From contig JBAZAX010000020.1 of the NCBI GenBank assembly GCA_041671765.1, positions 1 through 28,907 on the forward strand: a stretch of 28,907 bases of DNA, written 5' to 3'. Positions 7,113 to 14,050 of the stretch are shown here, piece after piece. The first letter of the stretch is position 1. Every line of letters starts with the position of its first letter. Source of the DNA: JBAZAX01 sp041671765. GTDB taxonomy: Bacteria > Babelota > Babeliae > Babelales > RVW-14. The notes below the pieces were generated by a model. The model was not told where the DNA came from. It did no database searches and worked only from the letters and a program-made list of their open reading frames with translations. A program made the translations under genes and the position numbers.

Positions 7113-8087
7113 ATGGACATACTTGTATTACTCAAACAAAGCATGACGGCAGACGCATCAATGGCGTGGATTTTATTGTTATCTTTTTTATCCGGCGTTC
7201 TTATAAGTTTTACGCCTTGTATTTATCCAATGATTCCAATAACTATTGGCATCATGCAAACACAGGCGACTCGTTCATTGTGGCGTGGGTTGTTAACCGG
7301 ACTCTTTTATGTTTTGGGGCTTGCAATGGTTTATGCAACATTAGGTTTTATTTCTGCAACCACTTCAGTAATGTTTGGGCAGTGGACCTCAAGTCCATGG
7401 TTTACATTTTTTATTGTGCTTTTGTTTTTATATCTTGCGTTATCACTGTTTGGTTTCTACGAAATTACAATTCCAGCGTTCTTTACACGCGGTATGCAGA
7501 ATAATCCTTCGATACAATTTGTTACGCAAATCACTCAGGATGAGCGGGTGGCGAGTAGGCGCGCAGGGGCAGAACAGTCTTCGACTGGACAGTCTTCGAC
7601 TGGACAATCTCAGCCTGCAAGTCACCCATTACTAAAAAGTTTTTTACTGGGGCTTTTTGCGGGAACGGTTGCATCACCTTGCCTAACACCTGCGTTGGCA
7701 ATGCTTTTAACGTTGGTGGCAGAAAAGGGCAATCCGCTACTTGGATTTTTTGCCATGTTTCTTTTTGCTTTTGGAATGGGTTTTTTACTTATGTTCATCG
7801 GAATGTTTTCAGCTTCTCTTAATGTTTTGCCAAGAGCAGGCGAGTGGATGAACGAAGTGAAAAAGTTTTTTGGATTTGTTATGCTTGGTGCTTGCGTTTA
7901 TATTGCACGCAACGTTCTTTGGCAAACAGTAATCAATCCGCTTTATGCAGTAATTTGTGTGAGCGCATCAATTTATTATTTTTACTCAGGTTATTATATG
8001 GAAGTGGGATTGAGTAAAAAAGTTAAGTGGTTTTTGGGGATATGTTTTGCTGTTGTTGCAATGTATTTGTTTTTGCAGATAATATAA
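7113..8087 (+). CDS. DsbD/CcdA-type thiol-disulfide transporter, membrane domain only
   Basis: The 324-residue polytopic protein corresponds to the transmembrane (beta) domain of DsbD, which moves electrons from cytoplasmic thioredoxin to the periplasm. Redox cysteines lie in the paired motifs FTPCIYPMIPI (Cys35) and ASPCLTPAL (Cys190), which match the two symmetric halves of DsbD. About eight membrane segments are visible. The N-terminal DsbD-alpha and C-terminal thioredoxin-like gamma domains are absent, so separate partners are needed; none lies in the window. Between the halves, residues 146-172 form a hydrophilic loop with a QSSTG repeat from a 15-bp DNA repeat. The start at 7113 follows AAGGAG at good spacing. 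A bidirectional terminator follows. Confidence 0.88.
   Translation: MDILVLLKQSMTADASMAWILLLSFLSGVLISFTPCIYPMIPITIGIMQTQATRSLWRGLLTGLFYVLGLAMVYATLGFISATTSVMFGQWTSSPWFTFFIVLLFLYLALSLFGFYEITIPAFFTRGMQNNPSIQFVTQITQDERVASRRAGAEQSSTGQSSTGQSQPASHPLLKSFLLGLFAGTVASPCLTPALAMLLTLVAEKGNPLLGFFAMFLFAFGMGFLLMFIGMFSASLNVLPRAGEWMNEVKKFFGFVMLGACVYIARNVLWQTVINPLYAVICVSASIYYFYSGYYMEVGLSKKVKWFLGICFAVVAMYLFLQII
7575..7619. repeat. 15-bp tandem repeat in the DsbD-like gene
   Basis: Two identical 15-mers (cagtcttcgactgga at 7575-7589 and 7590-7604) are followed by a degraded third. Each unit contains a hairpin cagtc-ttc-gactg. The reading frame is kept and gives Gln-Ser-Ser-Thr-Gly repeats in the loop between the two membrane halves. 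Confidence 0.85.
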
Positions 8088-8149
8088 AGTTAGCGCAAAC
8101 AACTAAGCCGTAACTAGTTATCGAACTGGCGTTAATTACGTCACAAAAT

Positions 8150-8189
8150 AAAAGCGTCGACAATGCTATTAAACATTGTCGGCGCTTTT
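8150..8189. terminator. Bidirectional intrinsic terminator
   Basis: Sixteen-bp arms (8150-8165 and 8174-8189) contain one G-U pair, with an 8-nt loop, ending in T-rich sequence on both strands. It lies between the convergent DsbD-like gene and the gene at 8205-8600. Confidence 0.9.
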
Positions 8190-8204
8190 CAATCGTATGT
8201 TACT

Positions 8205-8600
8205 TTAGTAACAGTACTGGGAGTCGAGTCTTTGCCAAGTGTGTGATTCTAGATGATTAATTCTAAAAGTTTCTGTAATTCGTTTATAATTAAAGGATTC
8301 TTTGCTTGAGCCGTTATTATAATTCAAAGCGCTAGCTGATGATGTTTGTTTAAGTTGTAAGTCTTCTACTACCTGTTTATTAGATTTGTGGTTTTGTACA
8401 AATTTCTTATAAACATTTTCTATAAAATTTCTGGTTGTTTCATTTTCAATATCCTGGGTGCTAGCGTCTTGATCTGGATTAATGATTAAGTCTGATTCTT
8501 GTTCTTCATGTGTATGTTCTGATGCTTCCATGGAGAAAAATATTTCGGCAGATATTGCGGTGATTAATAGTAATATAATTAATTTAACTTTTTTGCTCAT
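8205..8600 (-). CDS. Small secreted protein of unknown function
   Basis: The 131-residue product has a signal sequence (MSKKVKLIILLLITAISAEIFF). The mature part is acidic at first (Glu/Asp/Gln-rich, residues 25-60) and then Asn/Ser/Lys-rich, and it ends in QYCY. It has a single Cys and looks disordered. The start at 8600 is supported by AAAGGA about 7 nt upstream. It has its own terminator (8150-8189). No family is recognised. Confidence 0.68.
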   Translation of the reverse strand: MSKKVKLIILLLITAISAEIFFSMEASEHTHEEQESDLIINPDQDASTQDIENETTRNFIENVYKKFVQNHKSNKQVVEDLQLKQTSSASALNYNNGSSKESFNYKRITETFRINHLESHTWQRLDSQYCY

Positions 8601-8730
8601 GATAGAATCCTTTCGTTTTTAATTTTAATAAATATTTTTATGGTACCTGGTTATTTGAATGTTCAAAATAGTAGTTCATTTTTTCCTTTCTAAGTTTTAT
8701 TTAATATTTCACAGAACAATGACCATAAAA

Positions 8731-8757
8731 AAGCCCCGGCTGTTTTTGCCGGGGCTT
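8731..8757 (-). terminator. Intrinsic terminator of the small gene at 8784-8966
   Basis: A perfect 10-bp stem (aagccccggc / gccggggctt) with a 7-nt loop is followed on the minus strand by TTTTTT. It shows that a minus-strand transcript ends here. The nine central stem bases are the same as in the aspS terminator. Confidence 0.9.
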
Positions 8758-8783
8758 AGATAATTTTAACGTTTTGCTAAATT

Positions 8784-8966
8784 TCAGGTATCTAATCCCC
8801 GGCATGTGCCTTTATTAAAATAAATAGACCACAATGATGTATGGGAAATAGTACGGGAATTAGAAAAAATAGTATCGAGGACAATTTCTTGCCCTAAGAC
8901 AAATTCTTGTCCGATTAGAGCTGCTTGCCTTGAGGCACCAGATATAAATGCTTGTAACTTACTCAT
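8784..8966 (-). CDS. Possible small protein (60 residues), unknown function
   Basis: This short frame begins MSKLQAFISGASRQAALIGQEF and ends GTCRGLDT. It has no signal peptide; residues 8-32 could form an amphipathic helix. Only a weak AGAG ribosome binding site precedes the ATG at 8966. The main support is context: a textbook minus-strand terminator lies 27 bp past the stop and must belong to a transcript from this interval. A small RNA ending at the same terminator is the alternative. Confidence 0.42.
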   Translation of the reverse strand: MSKLQAFISGASRQAALIGQEFVLGQEIVLDTIFSNSRTISHTSLWSIYFNKGTCRGLDT

Positions 8967-9165
8967 AATCGATACTCTTTTAATACTCTAAAATTTAAAA
9001 ACAATATTAACTTAAACCATATCATAATAAAATCGTGATTTCAAGTGGAAATTTATTATGATTTTAATTTGTGTTGAATTTACCAGCAGAAATTGCATCA
9101 TTCGATATTATACCATAATATACGCGTAGATATTTGGGGCTAATTGTATTTGGTTTTATTTGAAT

Positions 9166-9194
9166 TTGTCAGAATATTTAATTTACGTTAGAAT
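9166..9194 (+). promoter_or_regulatory. Putative sigma70-type promoter of aspS
   Basis: TTGTCA (9166-9171), a 17-nt spacer, then TAGAAT (9189-9194): five of six matches in each box at ideal spacing. Transcription would start near 9201, which rules out the upstream TTG at 9195 as the aspS start. Confidence 0.65.
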
Positions 9195-9272
9195 TTGGCT
9201 TTAATATACCGTATTAATTATGCTTGTGAACAGAAATTAGTATACTTGCGAAAGGATGTCGTGGAAAACTCA

Positions 9273-11111
9273 ATGAAGAACTTAAAACGTAGTGTGTTTT
9301 GCGGGCAGATTAACCAAAGCTATTTGGATAAAGAGGTTGTTCTTGCCGGTTGGGTCAACCGTCGTCGAGATCTTGGCGGTCTAATTTTTGTTGATCTGCG
9401 TGATCGATCCGGTTTGATGCAACTTGTCTTTGATCCGGAATTATCTCCCGATGCTACTGCAAAAGCACATGAGATTCGTAGTGAGTATGTAATTGCTGTT
9501 AAGGGAACCGTAATCAAACGGCAGGGTGCAATCAATTCAAAGATTAGCACTGGAGAGTTTGAGCTCAAAGTTTCTGATGTACAAGTTTTTAACGAATCCC
9601 AGACTCTACCATTTCAACTCGACGGAACAAATGTTTCAGAGGATTTGCGTTTAAAATACAGATACCTTGATTTGCGTCGCCCTGTAATGCAAAATTATTT
9701 AAAGATGCGTCATGATATTGTTTACGCAATGCGTGATTATTTAAACCGAAGTGATTTTTACGAAATTGAAACTCCTATACTTTCCAAAAGTACTCCGGAA
9801 GGTGCGCGTGACTTCTTGGTTCCATGCCGCATTCAACCCGGAACATTTTATGCACTTCCACAATCCCCTCAATTATACAAACAACTTTTGATTGTTGGCG
9901 GTCTTGAACGTTACTTTCAGATTGCGCGTTGCTTTCGCGATGAGGCACTACGTGCCAACCGCCAGCCTGAATTTACACAACTTGATATTGAAATGTCGTT
10001 TGTTGATGAGCAAGATATTCAAAATATGTGCGAAGGACTTTTTAAAGAGTTGTGGAAGAAATTTTTTGGTATTGATTTGCAACTTCCATTTCCACGTTAC
10101 TCTTACGACGAAGTATTTTCAAAATATGGTAGCGACAAGCCTGATACTCGTTTTGGTTTAGAAATCAATAATCTTACGGAAATTTTTAAAAATTTAGAAA
10201 TTAACCCAATCAAATCTGTTTTAAATGATGGCGGACAGATTGGGTGTGTTTGTGTGCCGGGTGTTGGTGCTACGAGCGAAAGCTCAACGAGTGGAAGCTC
10301 AACGAGTGGAAGCTCAACTGGAAAAAAATTCAGTCGTTCGGAACTTGATTCATATGTCGAGCTTGTAACCAAAGAACTTGGCGGCAAGGCTTTGTTATGG
10401 ATCAGATGGAAAGAGAGTGGGGCGGTTGACTCTCCTATTGCCAAACAGTTGCCGGAAAACTTTTTCGAGCTGGCACAAAAGCATATTCCGGGGCTGACCA
10501 AATCTGACACACTATTTTTAGTTGCAGGTCAGTTTGACTCTGCATGGACAATTCTTGGACAACTTCGTTTGGTGTTAGGCAAAAATTTAAATCTTATTAA
10601 TAACGCAACGAGTTGCAAAAATGATTTTAATCTGTTCTGGGTTGTCGACTTTCCAATGTTTGAATGGAGTGAAGAGGATAACCGTTGGATGGCAAAGCAT
10701 CATCCTTTTACCAGTCCTCAGCAGGGTTGGGAAAACATGGAGATTGGAAAAGTAAAAGCACGGGCCTACGATCTTGTTTGTAACGGCGAGGAACTTGGTG
10801 GTGGATCGATAAGAATTCATGATCCAAAAGTTCAGAATAAAATTTTTGAAATGATTGGGATTACATCGGAACAGGCAAAAGAGAGATTTGGATTTCTGCT
10901 TGAAGCACAAACATTTGGATATCCACCGGATGGCGGAATTGCATTTGGGATAGACAGGCTTGTTATGATGTTTGCAGGGACCGATTCAATTCGCGATGTG
11001 ATTGCATTTCCTAAGACCCAAAAGGGTGGTTGTTTGATGATGGAAACTCCATCGACCGTTGATCAAGCACAACTTGATGAACTTCATATCAAGAGTACTG
11101 TTAAAAAGTAA
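9273..11111 (+). CDS. aspS: Aspartate-tRNA ligase (AspRS), bacterial type with GAD domain
   Basis: This class II synthetase charges tRNA-Asp. From the ATG at 9273 it has 612 residues. The OB-fold anticodon domain (LAGWVNRRRDLGGLIFVDLRDRSG) is followed by the catalytic core with TPEGARDFLVP, motif 2 CFRDEALRANRQPEFTQLD (about 219-237) and motif 3 GIAFGIDRLVMM (near 555-566). The GAD insertion domain lies around residues 290-420 and carries a Ser/Thr/Gly repeat (about 332-350) from a 15-bp DNA repeat, where homologues normally have a short turn. A GTG at 9261 with AAAGGA closely upstream is an alternative start adding four residues. Whether it is discriminating or also charges tRNA-Asn cannot be told from the sequence alone. 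Monocistronic, with promoter and terminator visible. Confidence 0.97.
   Translation: MKNLKRSVFCGQINQSYLDKEVVLAGWVNRRRDLGGLIFVDLRDRSGLMQLVFDPELSPDATAKAHEIRSEYVIAVKGTVIKRQGAINSKISTGEFELKVSDVQVFNESQTLPFQLDGTNVSEDLRLKYRYLDLRRPVMQNYLKMRHDIVYAMRDYLNRSDFYEIETPILSKSTPEGARDFLVPCRIQPGTFYALPQSPQLYKQLLIVGGLERYFQIARCFRDEALRANRQPEFTQLDIEMSFVDEQDIQNMCEGLFKELWKKFFGIDLQLPFPRYSYDEVFSKYGSDKPDTRFGLEINNLTEIFKNLEINPIKSVLNDGGQIGCVCVPGVGATSESSTSGSSTSGSSTGKKFSRSELDSYVELVTKELGGKALLWIRWKESGAVDSPIAKQLPENFFELAQKHIPGLTKSDTLFLVAGQFDSAWTILGQLRLVLGKNLNLINNATSCKNDFNLFWVVDFPMFEWSEEDNRWMAKHHPFTSPQQGWENMEIGKVKARAYDLVCNGEELGGGSIRIHDPKVQNKIFEMIGITSEQAKERFGFLLEAQTFGYPPDGGIAFGIDRLVMMFAGTDSIRDVIAFPKTQKGGCLMMETPSTVDQAQLDELHIKSTVKK
10266..10322. 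repeat. 15-bp tandem repeat inside aspS
   Basis: Two identical units (agctcaacgagtgga at 10281-10295 and 10296-10310) are followed by a partial third and preceded by a degraded unit. The frame is kept. The product reads as Ser-Thr-Ser-Gly-Ser repeats in the GAD domain. Confidence 0.85.
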
Positions 11112-11130
11112 TAGGCTCAACAGATTTTGT

Positions 11131-11158
11131 AGCCCCGGCGTGTAAAAGTGCCGGGGCT
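11131..11158 (+). terminator. Intrinsic terminator of aspS
   Basis: A 9-bp GC-rich stem (agccccggc / gccggggct) with a 10-nt loop is followed by tgttttctt. It lies 20 nt after the aspS stop. Confidence 0.85.
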
Positions 11159-11199
11159 TGTTTTCTTCTTTACGAATCAAACGTCTCATTTTTACTACC

Positions 11200-11248
11200 T
11201 TTTGGTTAAAAATGCTACTTATTATTGCTATGTTTTGGTTAAAAATGC
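11200..11248. repeat. Pair of 16-bp direct repeats
   Basis: The sequence ttttggttaaaaatgc occurs at 11200-11215 and 11233-11248, with 33-bp periodicity, in the gene-free zone after aspS. It may be a duplication scar. No function is assigned. Confidence 0.5.
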
Positions 11249-11322
11249 AATAATTTTACATACAGCCAGGAATTTTAAGCATTAATAACCCAGGGTTTGA
11301 GTATTCTGTTGTGGCTCTTATT

Positions 11323-11523
11323 TTATTTAATTTTCCAATTAAGAGTTACGCCATTGTCGTCATAATCAAAATTAATTCCAACAAGAACAATCCGTCTACG
11401 CCCTTGCGTGGCTACGTCGGACAAGTTGTCCCCTTCGATTTCAAATTTCTTGAAATACTCTTTATCTTCGATTTGAGCAAGCGCAATGTCAGGAGTTTTA
11501 TCTTTTTTGAACTCGATAAAGAC
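11323..11523 (-). pseudogene. C-terminal remnant of a DUF1703-type PD-(D/E)XK nuclease (AAA-ATPase-like family)
   Basis: A minus-strand frame of 66 codons ending in TAA at 11323-11325 encodes VFIEFKKDKTPDIALAQIEDK, then YFKKFE, an inserted stretch, then RIVLVGINFDYDDNG and WKIK. The E-F-K of FIEFK is the (D/E)xK catalytic motif, and AQIEDKEY matches the Q-x(5)-Y motif that follows it in the DUF1703 (PDDEXK_9-like) domain found C-terminal to an AAA-ATPase-like domain. A stop lies immediately upstream in frame (11524-11526), and no start, AAA domain or rest of the nuclease is found, so this is a decayed fragment. A palindromic element (11391-11421) sits in frame inside it. The family call is from memory of the motif pattern. 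Confidence 0.68.
11391..11421. repeat. Dispersed palindrome (GTAGCC type) inside the nuclease remnant
   Basis: The arms tccg-c/g-cgga and gcc/ggc flank a symmetric internal loop around cgtagccac on the minus strand. The same core (cgtagccac-N-gggcgaag) recurs at 16861, 25739 and 28743. It was read through in frame here. Confidence 0.7.
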
Positions 11524-11560
11524 TTACCCAGGTTGATCAATCTGTACAAAATATCACCGT

Positions 11561-11662
11561 TCGACCATGGTTGCTCAATCAAAATTATGAAAATCTCTCA
11601 CATACCACCACCATGGTCTACATCTATGTCGCAATCCCGCAACGGGATAGCTGAATAATTGG
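11561..11662 (-). repeat. Two-hairpin dispersed element, copy A
   Basis: Read on the minus strand it has hairpin 1 (atcccg-ttg-cgggat), the linker tgcgacatagatgta, then hairpin 2 with 9-bp arms gaccatggt / accatggtc around a 38-nt loop. Copies C (11704-11788) and B (25712-25842) share the linker, order and loop length. Stem bases differ by paired changes. Confidence 0.72.
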
Positions 11663-11703
11663 TATTAATAAAATAAATATAATTATTCTCATATTATTGA
11701 ACT

Positions 11704-11788
11704 GCGTCTTTGACGCTGTGGCATAGATGTAGCCCGTCGGTGGTGATCTTTTGTTTTGCTTACAATTATTGTTTGACAAACCACGGGC
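11704..11788 (+). repeat. Two-hairpin dispersed element, copy C
   Basis: Hairpin 1 is gcgtc-ttt-gacgc, followed by the linker tgtggcatagatgta and hairpin 2 with arms gcccgt(c)ggt / accacgggc around a 38-nt loop. It is in inverted orientation to copy A, 42 bp away, so the two form a large inverted pair. Confidence 0.7.
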
Positions 11789-11839
11789 GGACTTACAACC
11801 CTGGTCTGACTATCGATTTTCTAATCCCCCACCCACACA

Positions 11840-11875
11840 AAAAAAGCTGGGTGTTGTAAAACACCCAGCTTTTTT
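11840..11875. terminator. Intrinsic terminator of the porin-like gene (bidirectional)
   Basis: Perfect 15-bp arms (aaaaaagctgggtgt / acacccagctttttt) flank a 6-nt loop, 34 bp past the stop of the minus-strand gene at 11910-13328. Confidence 0.92.
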
Positions 11876-11909
11876 AACTAACTTATTTTTATTATAAATT
11901 AGAGCAGAA

Positions 11910-13328
11910 TTAGAATGATAGAGCGAGCTTAAGCCATACAGACCAGTTGTCTGGCATGCTGTTTTCATTGCCCCAATCATATTTTCCACCAATACCCATC
12001 AAGAGAGGATAATCCCATTTCTTGAAGTGGTAGCCCAAACCGCCGTAGATGCCGTTTGAGAATTGTGATGGAGTTGCTGCTGCGTCTATATCAATGTCAG
12101 CGTTTGAGATAGTTTTGCCACCTACAAAAGATGTTTTGTCAGCTGCAATTTGGTTTGCTACATCAAACTCTCTTAATACAACGCCCCATTTGTCAGCTTC
12201 TATTGAGCCTTTTACATGAACATCTTCATCTTCTCTGTAGTACATGTTGTAACCGAGGTCAAAGCTAAATCCGCCATTGTTGTAAGCCAATGCCAAGATG
12301 CCATCCAATTGGCTGCCTGGTGTAACATCAACACCCATAGGTGTTAGTAAATTTGAAGAAGGAGTTAAAGCTGTTCCAGCTGCATCACCGATATGTCCAA
12401 GCATGACGTATGGGTACTTGTAATCTTTTAATTTAAGAGGTCTGTTTTCAGATGCTTCGAACAAATAACGGTAGTTAAGCATGAAGTTCAATTTGATGTC
12501 TTGGTCATTTTTTGTCCAAAGATTTGCATGTGCATCAAGTCCACCACCAAAACCAAAGTGGGAGTGGTTGCCATATACTGCTTCGAACATTTGTACGCCA
12601 TCAGGATCATTGCCTGTTGGGATTGTGATTGCAAGGTTGATTCCGAAGTGATACTTGTCTTTGAACAAGAACTTGTAACCAAGAATTACGTCGATGTCAG
12701 CTAAACCTGTTTCTGAGTGTTCGCCGTCAACTAAGCCGTGCGTCAATGCTTTTTGTGCATTATGTGCATCCAAGCCTGTGAATTTGCCTTGGAAGAAGCT
12801 ATTAATATTCGCTTGGGTTTCCGATCCTTCGCTAGTAACTGTTCTTTCCATTTTGTTTTCTACGCAAACAACTGTTGTGTTTACCTTGAGGTAAAGACCT
12901 TTTAACAGTTTGTCCATGTTTTGGTAGTAATCAAAACGTGCGCCGTATGATTGTGAATTTGGATCATAAGAAACGGCTGAGTCTGAATTTAGAGCATCAC
13001 CTTGGTCGTGAATCATGTATCTTAGGTCAAAATCACCTGTTGTAGCAGCTGCATTGGTACCATTAATTAATGTAAATTTGCTCTTGTTGCTTATTCCAAA
13101 ATAGTCGCCGAAATCGTTATGTGTTTCTCCGTAGAAACCGGTTACTTGTAAGTTACCGCCGAAACGGCCTTCCAACTTCATTTGTGTTCTCTCGTAGAAC
13201 GTTGTGTTTTCCATTGGAAGATTTACATTTGAACTACGTAAATTTAAGTATGTTTGTTGTGTATGAGCTGAGATGTTTGCGCTCACTGCCATTGCAGCAA
13301 GGGCTAGATATTTTATTGATTTATTCAT
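11910..13328 (-). CDS. Outer-membrane beta-barrel (porin-like) protein
   Basis: The 472-residue product has a signal peptide (MNKSIKYLALAAMAVSANISA, cleavage near AHTQQ). The rest alternates aromatic and polar residues in amphipathic strands with Gly/Asn/Asp-rich turns and ends in a strand WSVWLKLALSF with terminal Phe, the usual signal for BAM-dependent assembly. Strands such as DVILGYKFLFK, YHFGINLAITIPTG and NGIYGGLGYHFKK fit a barrel of roughly 14-18 strands. It may form a channel in the outer membrane; substrate unknown. The start at 13328 has GGAGAAAAGG upstream. It is monocistronic, with a strong terminator and a 5' leader carrying a hairpin (13386-13416). It resembles the 23334-25406 product only in architecture. 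Confidence 0.85.
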   Translation of the reverse strand: MNKSIKYLALAAMAVSANISAHTQQTYLNLRSSNVNLPMENTTFYERTQMKLEGRFGGNLQVTGFYGETHNDFGDYFGISNKSKFTLINGTNAAATTGDFDLRYMIHDQGDALNSDSAVSYDPNSQSYGARFDYYQNMDKLLKGLYLKVNTTVVCVENKMERTVTSEGSETQANINSFFQGKFTGLDAHNAQKALTHGLVDGEHSETGLADIDVILGYKFLFKDKYHFGINLAITIPTGNDPDGVQMFEAVYGNHSHFGFGGGLDAHANLWTKNDQDIKLNFMLNYRYLFEASENRPLKLKDYKYPYVMLGHIGDAAGTALTPSSNLLTPMGVDVTPGSQLDGILALAYNNGGFSFDLGYNMYYREDEDVHVKGSIEADKWGVVLREFDVANQIAADKTSFVGGKTISNADIDIDAAATPSQFSNGIYGGLGYHFKKWDYPLLMGIGGKYDWGNENSMPDNWSVWLKLALSF

Positions 13329-13385
13329 TTACCTTTTCTCCGACAAAAAATGTTGTATAACATTATTTTAAGGACTACGTTTTTT

Positions 13386-13416
13386 AAATACTTTGCGATG
13401 CAATTCGCAAATATTT
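13386..13416 (-). promoter_or_regulatory. Possible 5'-leader hairpin of the porin-like gene
   Basis: The arms aaata(c)tttgcga / tcgcaaatattt pair over 12 bp with one bulged C and a 6-nt loop, 58-88 nt upstream of the ATG. A perfect TATAAT on the minus strand lies at 13440-13435 but lacks a good -35 box; transcription from it would put the hairpin in the leader. A role in mRNA stability is only a guess. Confidence 0.35.
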
Positions 13417-13941
13417 AAGCATCAACAACATCGAATTATAAGACTTTCTTTGTTATCGCGCCCTCCTTTCTTTGAGTTAACAAATTGCGTGTTTGACACC
13501 GACACCTCCCTCACTATTCATAATTTAATGTGTTGAATCTATGTGATGCTAAGGTGCTTTTCTTCACGTGAACTTTAATGTACTACTTTTCTCCTGCTGA
13601 TATCCCAAGTGGTATTGTCTTGCGTACTAAAGCCCACCTTGACGTTGATAGATTAATCGCGTTTTTAAAAGATATCAAGTATTTTTTTTGTTGGCTTGTT
13701 AATAATTTTTATTTTTACTGCGTGTTATTGCATATAAAAAATTTATTATATGAATGATAAGCTATTTAAAAATATTTATTTCAGCGTATTTCTATGAAAT
13801 ACTTTTTTATTCTAAAATACAAGTTACTAGTTTTGTAAATAAAATTATTAAAAAAAATGTTTTGCCTTGATTTAAAAGGTTTTTGAGTTTTGAATTTTAT
13901 AATTTTTATAGTTTAAATTCATGAGTTCTGTAAAAACAAAC
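13417..13941. other. Gene-free AT-rich interval
   Basis: No credible coding frame of 60 residues or more is seen on either strand, and I recognise no structured RNA. It holds the probable promoter region of the porin-like gene at the left and very AT-rich sequence (13680-13930) at the right. An undetected small RNA cannot be excluded. Confidence 0.5.
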
Positions 13942-13983
13942 AAAAAAGGGTTTGGTTTGCATAAACAAATCAAGCCCTTTTTT
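13942..13983. terminator. Intrinsic terminator of the 14051-16666 gene
   Basis: Eighteen-bp arms (13942-13959 and 13966-13983) with two G-U pairs and a 6-nt loop are flanked by A- and T-rich tracts. It lies 67 bp past the minus-strand stop. Confidence 0.9.
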
Positions 13984-14050
13984 TAGTTAACTAAAGTTTG
14001 TGATGAGTGCTTAAATTATCGTATAAATATATTATACAAAAATTGTGTTT

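Noticed and set aside
9195..9272. Upstream TTG start for aspS adding 26 residues
   Set aside because: It lies directly after the -10 box of the predicted promoter and upstream of the likely transcription start. The added residues match nothing in AspRS N-termini.
11311..11658. Plus-strand open frame of 115 codons
   Set aside because: It runs antisense to the nuclease remnant and crosses a palindrome and the two-hairpin repeat. There is no ribosome site, and the minus strand gives recognisable protein motifs instead.
13417..13941. Known structured RNA (tmRNA, RNase P, SRP RNA or 6S) in the long gene-free stretch
   Set aside because: None of the conserved sequence signatures was found on either strand.
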